A stretch of 64,000 nucleotides of DNA from Drosophila persimilis (GCF_003286085.1 NW_020825298.1:3286001-3350000), one strand, 5' to 3'; counted from the first letter of the stretch, positions 11,901 through 23,954 are shown. Notes: generated by a model from the letters alone, not told the origin. A program made the numbers and translations.

Positions 11901-13197
11901 GTTATTTCCATCCATTGTCTCGATTCCTCGACGGTTTTAAACTCGACAAATGCGAAACAGCGTGAGGCACCTAAATTTTAGATAGAAGCAGATACGAAAA
12001 TGTTTTTGTCAAAATATGTTGTTGGTTGTTTCAATAGTTCTGTAACATTTTTTGGGGATTGCTTTTGGTTTATGTGGAATTTTGTAGATGTTTGTCGTAA
12101 GCCAACTATTAAATGAATTGTATTTCCTGTTGACAACATTGCTGGGCACTGGGCACTGGGCACTCAATACTCACGCTCTTCGTGTGGTTTTAGACTAGCC
12201 TAATTGTATGTATAAATAGTAAATTCGTCGAATTTGTAACCCACCTGTAGGCTGCTTCCTCATCACTCGTATAGAAGTGGGCTCCATATTCACTTTGATG
12301 AGCTCGCCCATGATCTGCAAGGGTTAGCGTTACGTTACAGATCGATATTTTTCCCAGTAGAACCTTATTCTTACGTCTGCCTCGGTAACATGCTTCTGAA
12401 GCCCGAAGAGTATGATATTGTTCTGGGCTTCGTTGCAGGTCCTGTGATGCTTGCGGCGATACTGGCTCTCGTCGGTCGCATCGTTGTCGCTATCGTCGTC
12501 GGAGGAGTAGCGTCTCTCGCGGTCCCGTTCCCTGTCGCGATCCCTGTTGTTATTCAGCTGGGCGTTGTTGCTCCCATTGTTTCCATTATTATGATGCCGA
12601 TAGTCAGCGCCCCGACTGAAACGATGGATCCAAGTGTTCAGTTACAGCAAAAATTTGTGCTATCACAGAATGCAAGTCTTACTTGTTGCGCTCATTGCCC
12701 CGATCATAGTCGGAGTTGCGTTCCCGCGACTGGCGCTCATAGTTCTTCCACCGCTGATCGCGATTGTTATCATAGTTATCCTCGCGCCGGTCGTAGTTGT
12801 CCTCGCTTCGATGCTGACGATTATCAGAGTTATTGCGCGAGTTGTAGTTTCGCTCCTCTTGGTAGTCGTCGTCGATCAGGTCGCGGTAGAGATCCTTGTC
12901 CTGACTGCCGCCGGAATGTCTATTGTAATGCGAGGAACGCTCTCGACTCCGCGAACGCGAATTGTGGCGTCTATACCCACCGTGCTCTCGGTTCCGTTCG
13001 CTGCAAGAACATATTTCATACTCGTATGAAAGCATACACGTAACGAGGGTATCTTACCGGGAACGTGAACGGGAGCGACTATAGCGTCTATATTGACCTG
13101 CACCATGGTTTCCACCGACAACGCCGCCGCCGCCACCGCCATTGCCATTGCCATTTCCACCTCCTCCTGAGAAGCCTCGACCGTAACGTGAATCCAT
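8983..13197 (-). CDS. CG4887/CG4896: RBM5/RBM10-like splicing regulator, copy B
   Basis: Second tandem copy, shifted from copy A by exactly 4786 bp over its body. Exons (minus): 13058-13197, 12683-13000, 12375-12615, 12245-12314, 11897-11970, 11409-11489, 11212-11338, 10880-11116, 10344-10820, 9482-10292, 9167-9416, 8983-9099; 2943 nt, 980 aa, no disrupting change seen. The protein matches copy A except in the last exon (SVGLGNKVCNLPPGTDYK here) and a residue just before it. The Arg/Ser-rich region, RRM1, RanBP2 finger, RRM2, OCRE, C2H2 finger and G-patch are all intact. The handful of substitutions against copy A over about 4.4 kb indicate very recent duplication or ongoing homogenisation; an assembly artefact cannot be excluded from sequence alone. 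Confidence 0.9.
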
Positions 13198-13768
13198 ATT
13201 ACGCTAATCTGATACGAATCGGAGCGGTAATTATATTTAATTGTCTGTCCTCATTTGTCTCGCGCTGGGCCCTTTTCCCGAGCCCGAGCTCTAAAGCTCT
13301 AAAACTAATCTTTAGCTAGTTACGTATTCAGATTTGCACATTTCTTACGTATTGTACGTTGCTGGGAGGACCAAGATTATATTTAAAGAGTTCTTTTTCC
13401 CCGAAATCCGTTCATTGAGCGTGAAATACAATTCTTACAACAAAAAGGCTGGATGAAAAATCTCTGCCTCCTTTGCCATTCACACAAAACAGACAACATG
13501 TTATCGATACTAGCTTGAGTACTTTGGCAAATGAAATACTTTGTGTTGCAAAACGGAGTAGGGAAACTGCTGAAACTGCTATACAGCAACTACAGCTGGT
13601 TGCAGAATTAAGGGGAAAATCCCCATCCAAAAAAACATTTACAGAGGTGTTTTATATTACAAATATTCATGCATTTATTTTACATTTCGATTTGTATCAT
13701 ACCACAATAAGCACATAATAATAATTAAAATCTGGAAAAATACATTTTCGGCCGTTCTCATAAAATGT
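13198..13768. promoter_or_regulatory. Promoter/intergenic spacer of copy B with a DRE
   Basis: Essentially identical to the spacer upstream of copy A, including TATCGATA at 13502-13509 and the plus-strand open frame at 13473-13718. Confidence 0.55.
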
Positions 13769-16700
13769 TCAGGCATTCTCATAGCGCTGCTTCATCATCT
13801 TCTTAATATAGGATTTGTAATCGGTACCAGGTGGCAGGTTGCACACCTTGTTTCCCAGGCCCACGCTCTTGGTGCGACCATCAGCCTACGGATATGCAAT
13901 TTACATTGAACTGGCGTCTGGCAATAGGTTACATATGTATAACTCGAATTACCTCAATTATCTGGGTGCGCCCCTGATTCTTCCTGCCCAGACCCTGGCC
14001 CTCCGTCCAGCCCATCTTCTGCATCAAGCGATTGCCCACGTTATTCGAGCTGATTGGCAGAGCTGAAGCCGCGCTGGCATTATTCTTCTGACGCGTCTGC
14101 AAGGTCTTTATCTCCTGCTCGAAACGCTCCCGACTGCGATTCGGAGGCGGTGGATCGCTCTCCCCGTACTTCAGTCTCCTCTCCTTGGCGCGGTCCCGAT
14201 AGCTAAGATGTCCAGAAGGATGCACGAATTTACGAAATATCCCTCCAAAAATAAAGCTTTTACTTACGATAAGCCCGCGTCGCTGTCCGGATCGGGGTCG
14301 GCGTCAGCAGACGCTCCTGAACCTTGATTGAGCTTGGCCAGATTTTCTTTGTGCAAGTTCGACATTTTCAAATGCTTCTGCAGGATTTCGAGGGATTGGA
14401 AGGCACGTTTACATAACAGACAGGTCAGTTTCTGTAAGTCCACGAAGTCCATTTCATCAGCAACGGCACTAGATCCCCCAACAGCCGCCGCTGGGGGCCC
14501 CGCAGTGTCTTCATCCGATTCAGAGCCACCGCCATAAGCTTTGAACAGCTTATTCACCCCCAGTGGAGCCGCGGGCGGCATAAAGTCAGTCAGCTTAGCT
14601 CGCTCCTTCTTCTCCAGTATGGAGAAACCCACATCTGCATAAGACCCCTGTGTGGAACGCGAGGTGCTAGGCCCCGACATCTCGCTTCCTGTCAAAATGG
14701 GATGGGGAGTGGCCACCACGGTATAGTCCTTCTTCTGGTTTAGCTGCTTGGCCCACTTCTCCATATCTTTGACGATCTTCTTGGCCACCTTGACCTTGTC
14801 GTGCTTGTTGTTACCGTCCTTCTCCTTGTCCTTTTCCTTGTCCTTTTTGGAATCGTCGTCCTTCTGCTCGGCCTCTGCCAGTACCTCTTGCAGTGCCGCC
14901 TGGGTGGAGGCAGGAGTCGCCAGAATGTAGGTGCTGCGCCGCTGATCCCAGTACAGATAGGCTCCCGTTTCGTTGTTGTAGTAGTACTGGGAGTGGGCGT
15001 CGTAATAGAGACCCGTGCTCGGGTCGAAGTAGTACCCAGAGGTCTCATCGTACTGGTAGCGAGAAACATCGGGGGCGGCTGCAAGGGAGAGTGTTAAATG
15101 GAGCTTGAGTCGTTACTGCATTCACTTACGATAAGTCTTGCCATCGTTTCCCCTTGGGGCGACAACATTCTGAGTGGCAAATGTGGCCTTTATCTCGGCA
15201 GCTGCTTGGGCAGCGGCTATAGCGGCTGCTGTGGCCGTTGTCTCAATGTTGCTCATCTTCTTTTGCTTTCGTTGGATGGCCGAGAGAGCCACGGCAGCCC
15301 CGGAATTGGCCTCCGTCAGCTGAGGGTCTGAGGGGCCACTCTTGGCTATCTCTGCCGTGTAGTAGTCCGTGTAGTACTGAACATAGTGCGCCTGCTCCTC
15401 TGGATTAGAGGCATACAACGAGGCACTGTACTCGGCGAGCCGGGGAACGTCGGCGAGAGTATAGCTTCCACCAGCCCCTGAGGGAGCCACAGCTGCAATT
15501 GACCCGTTTGGAATACCTCCGCTGGCCACACTTGTAGAGGTGGCAGCTGGCGAATCATTTGGTATTTTCGGCCGATCATCAACGTCGACGCAGTAACTGA
15601 TGGCAACTGAAGCGGAAACGGAAGATGTTTGAGAATTGCATAGAGTGCAAGACGACGACACTTACCTTCACGGTCATCTAGTGTCAGAGGTGGATCCAGC
15701 GCGGTCAAGGCATTGTGCAGCTCCATCGAGTCAACGAGCGTGTCAAAGTGCAGATAACAGATGCCTCGCGATGCCTGCGTTAGGGTATCACGGCTGATCA
15801 GCACTTTGCTGACAGATTTGGCCAGTTTGGGCTGGAGCTGCTGCAGGGCAGTCAGCACGCCCTCCTCATTGGTCAAGGCGTCCAGATTGCGTAACATAAT
15901 CTCTGTCAAAGTGCATGGGTAAGCATGGCAGGTTAATGAGTGTGTTTCTCTGTCTGAACAAAATGGCATTGCATGAGATTGTTTTTGGTTTGTATACTTT
16001 TTGTGAGGATTCGGGTGACTTCGTCGATTCCTTCTCCACCGCCACAGAGGGCGTTCTCGCTTTCCTCGCGGGAGGCGCTGCACATGAAGCACTGGAAGCG
16101 GCGCTTAAAATTGCTGGCACCGCACTAAAGGAGAAAAGAAAGAAACGATTTCGTTTTAGTTTGATGACCTTGCAGACATTTTAAGGTAGCTTGCACCAAA
16201 GACTAAACAATTACCAAGATGTTGCATGACGCACATAATAAAAAGCTGTTCTATGGCAGGCGGGTCATGGTCTTAAAGTTCTATTAAGGGTCGCGCGCGG
16301 GTCTCAGGTTTATTTTCGAATAAAATAACACCTCTGATCTCGGAGGCTCTGCCTATTCTGGTCTGTATTCAGCAGTTGATTTCTTCTACTGCTCCACAAG
16401 ACCGAAAAAATACATGTTGGAGATACCGACTATATTTACTAAGTGAAACTAATTACGAAAAGGATCTATTTTTACTAGAGGTCTGCATGAATGGAACAAA
16501 AACCGAGCGGGAACGTTGTGAGAATGGGATTTGGTCTTGTATCAACATCTTGGTATCTTTCAGCATTTGCTTATACCTTGATACAAGTCCAGTCCGACAT
16601 CCGTGTGTGGCTGTACTGCATTGACACCCGGTGATCGCCCAACTGGAGAGTGCCCTAAAGCAGAGAAGGAAGACAACGAAATGATTGCGAATTAGCGACT

Positions 16701-18362
16701 GGAATGATTGGATTATAAGTTTCACAGGCTACACAGTCACCAGGTTGCTTCTGTTCTGTGTTTTGCGGCGGATGTAGTCGCTGGCAGTTTGCTCCTTCTG
16801 AATACCGCTATAAGTGTGAAATGGTTACTTTAAGTTCAGTTCTCGCTCTAAACCATCCGAATTTGGACTTGACTTGACATAAAGAAACAGATGAAATGAG
16901 GAGATGCTCAACGCTTATTGATTAATGCTTAATGCTCAACTGAAAAGGGCGACAAGGAGAACTGAACTAAAAGTGAAGATTTCGTTATAGTTGAGGCCGA
17001 GTTTTGATTTGTGCCGATCTCGTGGCTGAATCAGGAAGAGTCTTGTTGGTTGTTGTGATACCTTAGTTATTTCCATCCATTGTCTCGATTCCTCGACGGT
17101 TTTAAACTCGACAAATGCGAAACAGCGTGAGGCACCTAAATTTTAGATAGAAGCAGATACGAAAATGTTTTTGTCAAAATATGTTGTTGGTTGTTTCAAT
17201 AGTTCTGTAACATTTTTTGGGGATTGCTTTTGGTTTATGTGGAATTTTGTAGATGTTTGTCGTAAGCCAACTATTAAATGAATTGTATTTCCTGTTGACA
17301 ACATTGCTGGGCACTGGGCACTGGGCACTCAATACTCACGCTCTTCGTGTGGTTTTAGACTAGCCTAATTGTATGTATAAATAGTAAATTCGTCGAATTT
17401 GTAACCCACCTGTAGGCTGCTTCCTCATCACTCGTATAGAAGTGGGCTCCATATTCACTTTGATGAGCTCGCCCATGATCTGCAAGGGTTAGCGTTACGT
17501 TACAGATCGATATTTTTCCCAGTAGAACCTTATTCTTACGTCTGCCTCGGTAACATGCTTCTGAAGCCCGAAGAGTATGATATTGTTCTGGGCTTCGTTG
17601 CAGGTCCTGTGATGCTTGCGGCGATACTGGCTCTCGTCGGTCGCATCGTTGTCGCTATCGTCGTCGGAGGAGTAGCGTCTCTCGCGGTCCCGTTCCCTGT
17701 CGCGATCCCTGTTGTTATTCAGCTGGGCGTTGTTGCTCCCATTGTTTCCATTATTATGATGCCGATAGTCAGCGCCCCGACTGAAACGATGGATCCAAGT
17801 GTTCAGTTACAGCAAAAATTTGTGCTATCACAGAATGCAAGTCTTACTTGTTGCGCTCATTGCCCCGATCATAGTCGGAGTTGCGTTCCCGCGACTGGCG
17901 CTCATAGTTCTTCCACCGCTGATCGCGATTGTTATCATAGTTATCCTCGCGCCGGTCGTAGTTGTCCTCGCTTCGATGCTGACGATTATCAGAGTTATTG
18001 CGCGAGTTGTAGTTTCGCTCCTCTTGGTAGTCGTCGTCGATCAGGTCGCGGTAGAGATCCTTGTCCTGACTGTCGCCGGAATGTCTATTGTAATGCGAGG
18101 AACGCTCTCGACTCCGCGAACGCGAATTGTGGCGTCTATACCCACCGTGCTCTCGGTTCCGTTCGCTGCAAGAACATATTTCATACTCGTATGAAAGCAT
18201 ACACGTAACGAGGGTATCTTACCGGGAACGTGAACGGGAGCGACTATAGCGTCTATATTGACCTGCACCATGGTTTCCACCGACAACGCCGCCGCCGCCA
18301 CCGCCATTGCCATTGCCATTTCCACCTCCTCCTGAGAAGCCTCGACCGTAACGTGAATCCAT
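13769..18362 (-). CDS. CG4887/CG4896: RBM5/RBM10-like splicing regulator, copy C (mosaic)
   Basis: Third tandem copy. Exons (minus): 18223-18362, 17848-18165, 17540-17780, 17410-17479, 17062-17135, 16577-16654, 15998-16124, 15666-15902, 15130-15606, 14268-15078, 13953-14202, 13769-13885; about 979 aa and open throughout. Most of it is nearly identical to copy B (shift 4786 bp on the 3' side, 5165 bp on the 5' side). Between about 16014 and 16640 it is clearly divergent: the exon ending RRM1 reads MQYSHTRMSDWTCIK (one codon shorter than MQYTRNTRISDWTCVK) and the zinc-finger exon reads CGASNFKRRFQCFMCSASREE. The intron between them has about 380 extra bases. Zinc ligands and splice sites are kept, so the gene looks functional. 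One Gly-to-Asp change lies in the Arg/Ser-rich region. Confidence 0.87.
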
Positions 18363-18849
18363 ATTACGCTAATCTGATACGAATCGGAGCGGTAATTATA
18401 TTTAATTGTCTGTCCTCATTTGTCTCGCGCTGGGCCCTTTTCCCGAGCCCGAGCTCTAAAGCTCTAAAACTAATCTTTAGCTAGTTACGTATTCAGATTT
18501 GCACATTTCTTACGTATTGTACGTTGCTGGGAGGACCAAGATTATATTTAAAGAGTTCTTTTTCCCCGAAATCCGTTCATTGAGCGTGAAATACAATTCT
18601 TACAACAAAAAGGCTGGATGAAAAATCTCTGCCTCCTTTGCCATTCACACAAAACAGACAACATGTTATCGATACTAGCTTGAGTACTTTGGCAAATGAA
18701 ATACTTTGTGTTGCAAAACGGAGTAGGGAAACTGCTGAAACTGCTATACAGCAACTACAGCTGGTTGAAGAATTAAGGGGAAAATCCCCATCCAAAAAAA
18801 CATTTACAGAGGTGTTTTATATTACAGATATTCATGCATTTATTTTAAA

Positions 18850-20475
18850 TTTCGTTCGCGTAGTCGTGAGCGATCCTCGCATTACAATAGACATTCCGGC
18901 AGCAGTCAGAACAAGGATCTCTACTGCGACCTGATTGACGGCGACTACCAAGAGGAGCGGAACTACTACTCACATTCTGAGCAGCTCTAGTCGTCGACTC
19001 AATAAATTTATTTTTCTCTTGCTTACGTTGGATAGCCGAGAGGGCTACCGCTTCAGAGTTCGCTTCAGGTAACTTGGTGTCTCCACTGTTTTCGATCTTG
19101 GCTATCGTCGCCGTGAAGTAGTCCGTGTAGTACTGAACGTAGTACGCAGTCTCACCCGGGTTACCTCCACACTGAATGCCTCCGATGTCAGGGGACATAG
19201 TAGAGGTTATAAGGAGCGACGTTATTTTTTCGCTGATGTCAGTTTCGATGTTGTAGCTGATAGATACTGAAACAGAAGTAAAGCGATGAGAGAATTGTGT
19301 AAGATTGTGTAAAATTGTTTAATTGTTTACCAGCACGTTCATCTAGGGTCAGAGGTGGATCCAGCGATGTACAGGCATTGTGCAACTCCATCGAGTCAAC
19401 GAGCGTGTCAAGACCTGTCATGTGTCATGTCTTAGACCTTGGAGGTACTTCTCTTCAGACCTTCTTTTCAATCAATAATCTTATGATTTTATACTGTGAG
19501 ATAACTAAGCCGGAAACACACATTTCATGATCACTGCCGACTGCTGGTTGGGTTTCCTAACTGTCTTGCTTATGGCGCTGATAACTGTGTTAACTCCATC
19601 CATTGTTTCGCTTCCTCAACGGTGGTAAATTCGATAAATGCTATACCGCGTGACGGATCTAAATTTCAAACAGAAGCAGATACAAAACGTTTGCGTCAAA
19701 AAATGATGATGGATCCGATGGGGTTGTAACATTGGTTCGAAGTTCATCGATTATCATTATCTATTGCAATCATAGCTAAACACTTCCGTCCATTTTCTTA
19801 CTTATTTGATTAATTTCCATGGATATTCATCGAGTCTTTGACGCTGTTCCGTTTGACGTGTATTCAGCCCTTTACAATGCGCTCGTGATCTGAAAGTATT
19901 TAGAAAGAGAATCAGCTAAAGGGAATCCAGTATGACAATTGACACTTTGTGCACACTTCAAACTTGGTGATTCCCTTGGTCACGCCAAAGATAATGATGA
20001 TTTTGAGGGCATCACTGCCAGCCTGTATATTGTTGCCACCAAACTGACCCTCATTCAGGTTTCCCGTTCACCTTCTCTGCTTTTATGTGGAAGATTTGTT
20101 CCACTGGTTATTCCATTTCTGGTCTGTGGCTGATATCCACGAGGTTGGCTGCAAGTAGGTATAGGCATAGGAGATTTGTAGCCAGCTTACTGGTTACTGG
20201 ACTTGCAGTCCAGTAACGTGCTGCTTTCGTCGGTTGTGCTTCGAATTCGGTAAAGGTCATGACCATTTTTGTTTAGGTTATTGTGGCGCTTGTAGTCTTT
20301 CTATCTCCGACACTGATCATGGTCAGAATTATCATCACACTGATCACTGCCATCCTCTCGTCCGAACTGGCGCTGCTCAGGACGGAGAGGACGGATAAAT
20401 CTACCGCTTTCATTGCCACCTCCTCCACCTCCGTCCATTCCTATTCTCTCCTTGAGGTAAATCCGCGGCCTTGTA
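18850..20475 (-). pseudogene. Decayed, rearranged RBM5/10-like paralogue (unit 1)
   Basis: Fragments of an RBM5/10-like gene in minus-strand order. A Met-led Gly-rich start (MDGGGGGGNESGRF) at about 20300-20440 resembles exon 1. An RRM1-like stretch lies near 19940-20110, pieces of the RRM1 end near 19590-19670, the end of RRM2 near 19330-19420 (LVDSMELHNACTSLDPPLTL), and a Tyr-rich post-RRM2 exon near 18970-19198 (YYVQYYTDYFTATIAK). The OCRE, C2H2 and G-patch exons are absent. At 18855-18965 a piece of the Arg/Ser-rich exon 2 is inverted to the plus strand and about 92% identical by eye to the functional copies. No continuous product can be built. Confidence 0.8.
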
Positions 20476-21018
20476 GGCACCCCGGTCACCGTTTAGGTTA
20501 ACAAACTTCTATCAAACGATCTAAGATTAGACAACTGTTTATAGCCTTCCACTCTTTTTTTTTTTTGTTTTTGTGGCACTCTTTTTTGCCATTCACACAA
20601 TAGCGATAGTTGATTGTAGCGTGAGAATCTAGAGATGAAAATATTTGAAGAACACCAAATTATTTTAAGAAAAAGAAAGAAAAAAATGTTTACGCAAGGC
20701 ACAGATGTCAAGTTAAATATTGCAAATTATAAAAATATGATTATTATTATAGTATATACGATTATAGTCGGCTCATTTACAGTTGTAATGAAATATTCGC
20801 AGTATCGCACAGATCTAAGTATAGTGCTTCAAGACGTCAAAAGCTAGCGCTTTGCAACACTGAAAGTCCCTCACTGCGCAGCGTGTGTTGGGGAAAAACC
20901 ATTTTATAATATTTTATTCGATCTAAAAGTAGACTTCCCCCGAAAATCAAACAAAACATAATCAGCTCTGCAGGCATCGCTCTGTTCCTTCTGGAAGTGC
21001 TGTACAAAGTGAAAAGCA

Positions 21019-22826
21019 ATGAAGAAAGTGCTATTAACGAAAACGCAGTGCATACAGCGGGTGTCGTCTGGAACAGACCTGATATTGAAACAGACAGCGC
21101 CAGTTGTAGTTGCTGTTGGACCCGCACCTTTGAACAGCAGCACGTACACACACCGAAAAGCCTTTCTGCCAGTTTACAAGGATATCATCAGAGAAGTCAT
21201 GCGTATACCAGATAAAGATATACAACAACGTCTCATCGATGCTATTAATGGATCGGGGAGCGATAAGATATCTGCACCTACCTCGCGTCCAAATAAACAG
21301 TGTTGTTGTGGGGCGACCAAAGTGAGCGCTTCCACACAAACTGAGGACGAACCATGGATACCATCGCCCAGTACATCTTATCGAAATCATACGACGCCAA
21401 ATACACTCGTAAAGGGGTTGATAAGAAATGACTCATTGACTGGTGTACCCAGTCCCAGTCCCAGCCCCATTCCTAGTCCCAGTCCAGCTCTATCCATGCC
21501 TCAGAAAGTTGCGAAAAAGCGTGGTCGTAAGCGCAACACCTGTGTGCCACAAGTGGTCAAAGTATCAGCAGCTGAAATGGCCCAGCAGGACCGGGAGGCT
21601 AAACAACTATCTCCCGTGATCACCAAGAAGAGAAATCTGGAAGTTCCTGTATGTCAAAGTGGCTACAGACACACAATTGTATATTGCAAGTTTGGACATT
21701 AATTTATTTGTATTCCCAGGAACGAAAGAGGAAAGAGGAAGATCGACCGGCGTTAGAGCGTCGCAGCTCGACCATGTCGGATGTGTCCATCAACGTGGCT
21801 GAAGGTATCGAATGTGTCTACTCTTACATTGAAAATGGTATGGACAATGAAAAACTCATTCGCATAATGGCTATGGAATTCCAGAAGGCCCGTATTTTGT
21901 CTCTTCAGGGCCTGCTGTGAGTAATTGTAAACATGTACCTTGAAATCAGATGTGTGATTTTAGTTCTTCCCCTACTTAGACCCATTCATGATGATATTCT
22001 AGACGGCGACATTTATGGCGTGCGGCGTCAGATTTTTGTTTGCAAATATAGCAATTTTGATATCAATGAAATGATTAGCGCTGATGGTGAAGATTGCCTG
22101 GAACTTGCTCTAACGAATGATCGTGATCCGGATCTAGTCACAGCCCTTTTAACAGCCGGCTGTGTGCCCAACCACATATACGAAAACGGAAATACGGCCC
22201 TCCACATAGCTGTCATCAACAACATTGATAGAGAATCCATAAGGCAACTAATGCTACGTATTGACCTGGATCTCTTGCTACAGACAAACGATGCCGGGTA
22301 CACTGCCCTGCACCTGGCAGTGCGTCACAATCAGTACCATGTGGCAGAGACCATATTGGACTGCATAGATGAGCGGCAATTGGAGGGGAGGGCTGTATAT
22401 CGGAGGGCAACAGAGACGACAGACTCAAAGCTGACGCCAGAGAAAGCGTTTGCCAAATACTATGAGCGTGCCTGCGATAGACTAGAAACAACCAAGGATG
22501 TGCTCAAGAATCGCCGATTAAAGCTGGATATTCTAAATACAGCAGAGTTGATGGCGGGCAACACTCCTCTTTTCTTTGCTGTAGAACAGGGGCAAGGTGA
22601 GCTAATGGAAAAGGCGATAAAATATTTCGTAATGTTGCATCATCATCGTCTTTATATTTCAGAGCATATTTGCTATTTCCTGTTGGCTCATTTGTGCGAT
22701 CCAGACCAGGAAAACCTCAGCGGGCATTCCCCCAAATCGTTTCACTACGAATATGCTCGCATTTTGAGGATTAATTTGAAAATATCCCGCGTGATGGATA
22801 AAGTCATTGGCATATTAAATGGATGA
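21019..22826 (+). CDS. pickle: Pickle-like nuclear IkappaB, ankyrin repeats (copy 1)
   Basis: Ankyrin-repeat IkappaB-family protein. D. melanogaster pickle (CG5118) is a nuclear IkappaB that restrains Relish-dependent immune transcription; the assignment rests on the repeat pattern and on lying beside Plap. Exons: 21019-21648, 21720-21916, 21980-22596, 22663-22826; phases agree, about 535 aa. The N-terminal 210 residues are low-complexity, with an SPSPSPIPSPSP run and a basic KKRGRKR nuclear-localisation-like motif. Exon 2 continues the basic region (RKRKEEDR). Repeats follow with GNTALHIAV, GYTALHLAV and GNTPLFFAV signatures. The last intron is 66 bp, in frame and free of stops, so its retention would add 22 residues. 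Orientation is opposite to the RBM5/10 and ZMAT5 genes. Confidence 0.82.
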
Positions 22827-22861
22827 AGATAAATGTACATTACATCGAAAATTAAATATGT

Positions 22862-23415
22862 TTAGCCCCAGTTTAGTTCAAAATTGGTTTTCTTGAGCTT
22901 CGCCAATTCCATTGGACGCAGGGACGGTGGTAGACCAATCTGATGTGTTCTCCAAGGCCATTTCTTTGCTTTTCGCTTGCGAGTTTTCGAGTTCTTCTGC
23001 GCTCCAACTGCAAAACAATAATTGTTAGGTATTTCCATTTGTAATCCCTTTCCTACGTGGAATGTACCTAGCTTTTCCAGCTTCTTGAACTCCCTTTCAC
23101 TATAATGACCATAATTGCAATACAGATCGAACTTGCAGTATCCCTTAAAATAGCGCTGACATGGTTTCTTTAGACGCTCCTCTGCCAAAATTTTAGCGGG
23201 ATCTATGTACATACATATGTAAGTGTCAAACAGTGGGTTAGTTGGACAGTGGGTACGCTCTGTTGCAAGCAGAGATAGTAGCTCGTACCTTCAAAGCGCC
23301 GCATGTACCGATACTTGGCCACCGTGTGAGATATGCCATTGTTGTGCAGCTTCCGCACATTCAAGTCACTTTTCATAAAACAACCGCAGTAATCACAAAA
23401 ATAACTTTGCCCCAT
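22862..23415 (-). CDS. ZMAT5 / U11-U12 snRNP 20K-like protein (copy 1)
   Basis: Homologue of ZMAT5, a subunit of the U11/U12 di-snRNP that recognises minor (U12-type) introns. Exons (minus): 23289-23415, 23068-23202, 22862-23007; 135 aa. The N-terminal U1-C/matrin-type C2H2 finger reads YFCDYCGCFM..LHNNGISH. A CCCH finger follows (CQRYFKGYCKFDLYCNYGH) and the tail is basic, with the LPPSLRP motif also found in human ZMAT5. The second intron is 60 bp, in frame and stop-free, so an unspliced reading also stays open. Its stop lies 36 bp from the pickle-like stop, making a convergent pair. The encoded protein is identical to copy 2. Confidence 0.88.
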
Positions 23416-23954
23416 TTGGAAAGGGGTGAAAATGTAAACAATAACTTTTCGTCCTAGAGATGGTTAAATCCATGAGTCGATAGTACTACCACTAACCATA
23501 CAGTATAGTATATACCACGCAAAGTACGTGATAATGCATGTGCACCCATACACTAAAACATGCTGGTGGCAAAACAGATCAGACCTGAGAGAGTTCAAAA
23601 AATCTGAAAAAACATACAATCACATATTTTTGTCGAAACATATTGCGTGTGTACTAACACATGCAAAGATGTTCTCTCTGCGCTCTCTCTCTCATGATGA
23701 CGTCACTCTGGGGTACGGATAGCGCAAGTCGGTGTGTGACACTTTCGTTGTATGAACTGGCACATCTATATACTGTATGGTTAGTGCTTGAGTACTTTGG
23801 CAAATGAAATACTTTGTGTTGCAAAACGGAGTAGGGAAACTGCTGAAACTGCTATACAGCAACTACAGCTGGTTGAAGAATTAAGGGGAAAATCCCCATC
23901 CAAAAAACATTTACAGAGGTGTTTTATATTACAAATATTCATGCATTTATTTTA

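Larger units (their letters stand above)
8936..18845. repeat. Tandem array of RBM5/10-like units
   Basis: The gene-plus-spacer unit of about 4.8 kb is repeated head to tail. Unit B begins near 8936 and unit C near 13722; unit A, left of them, shares everything except its 3' end. Spacing is 4786 bp for A to B and for the 3' part of B to C, then 5165 bp because of the insertion in C. Only scattered single-base differences were seen outside the divergent patches. Confidence 0.9.
18678..23785. repeat. 5.1 kb tandem duplication, unit 1
   Basis: First copy of a direct duplication starting at GCTTGAGTACTTTGG, just right of the copy C DRE. It holds a decayed RBM5/10 paralogue, a pickle-like gene and a ZMAT5-like gene. 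The unit is nearly identical to 23786-28905, with small indels (offset 5108 bp at the left end, 5120-5129 bp inside). Confidence 0.93.
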
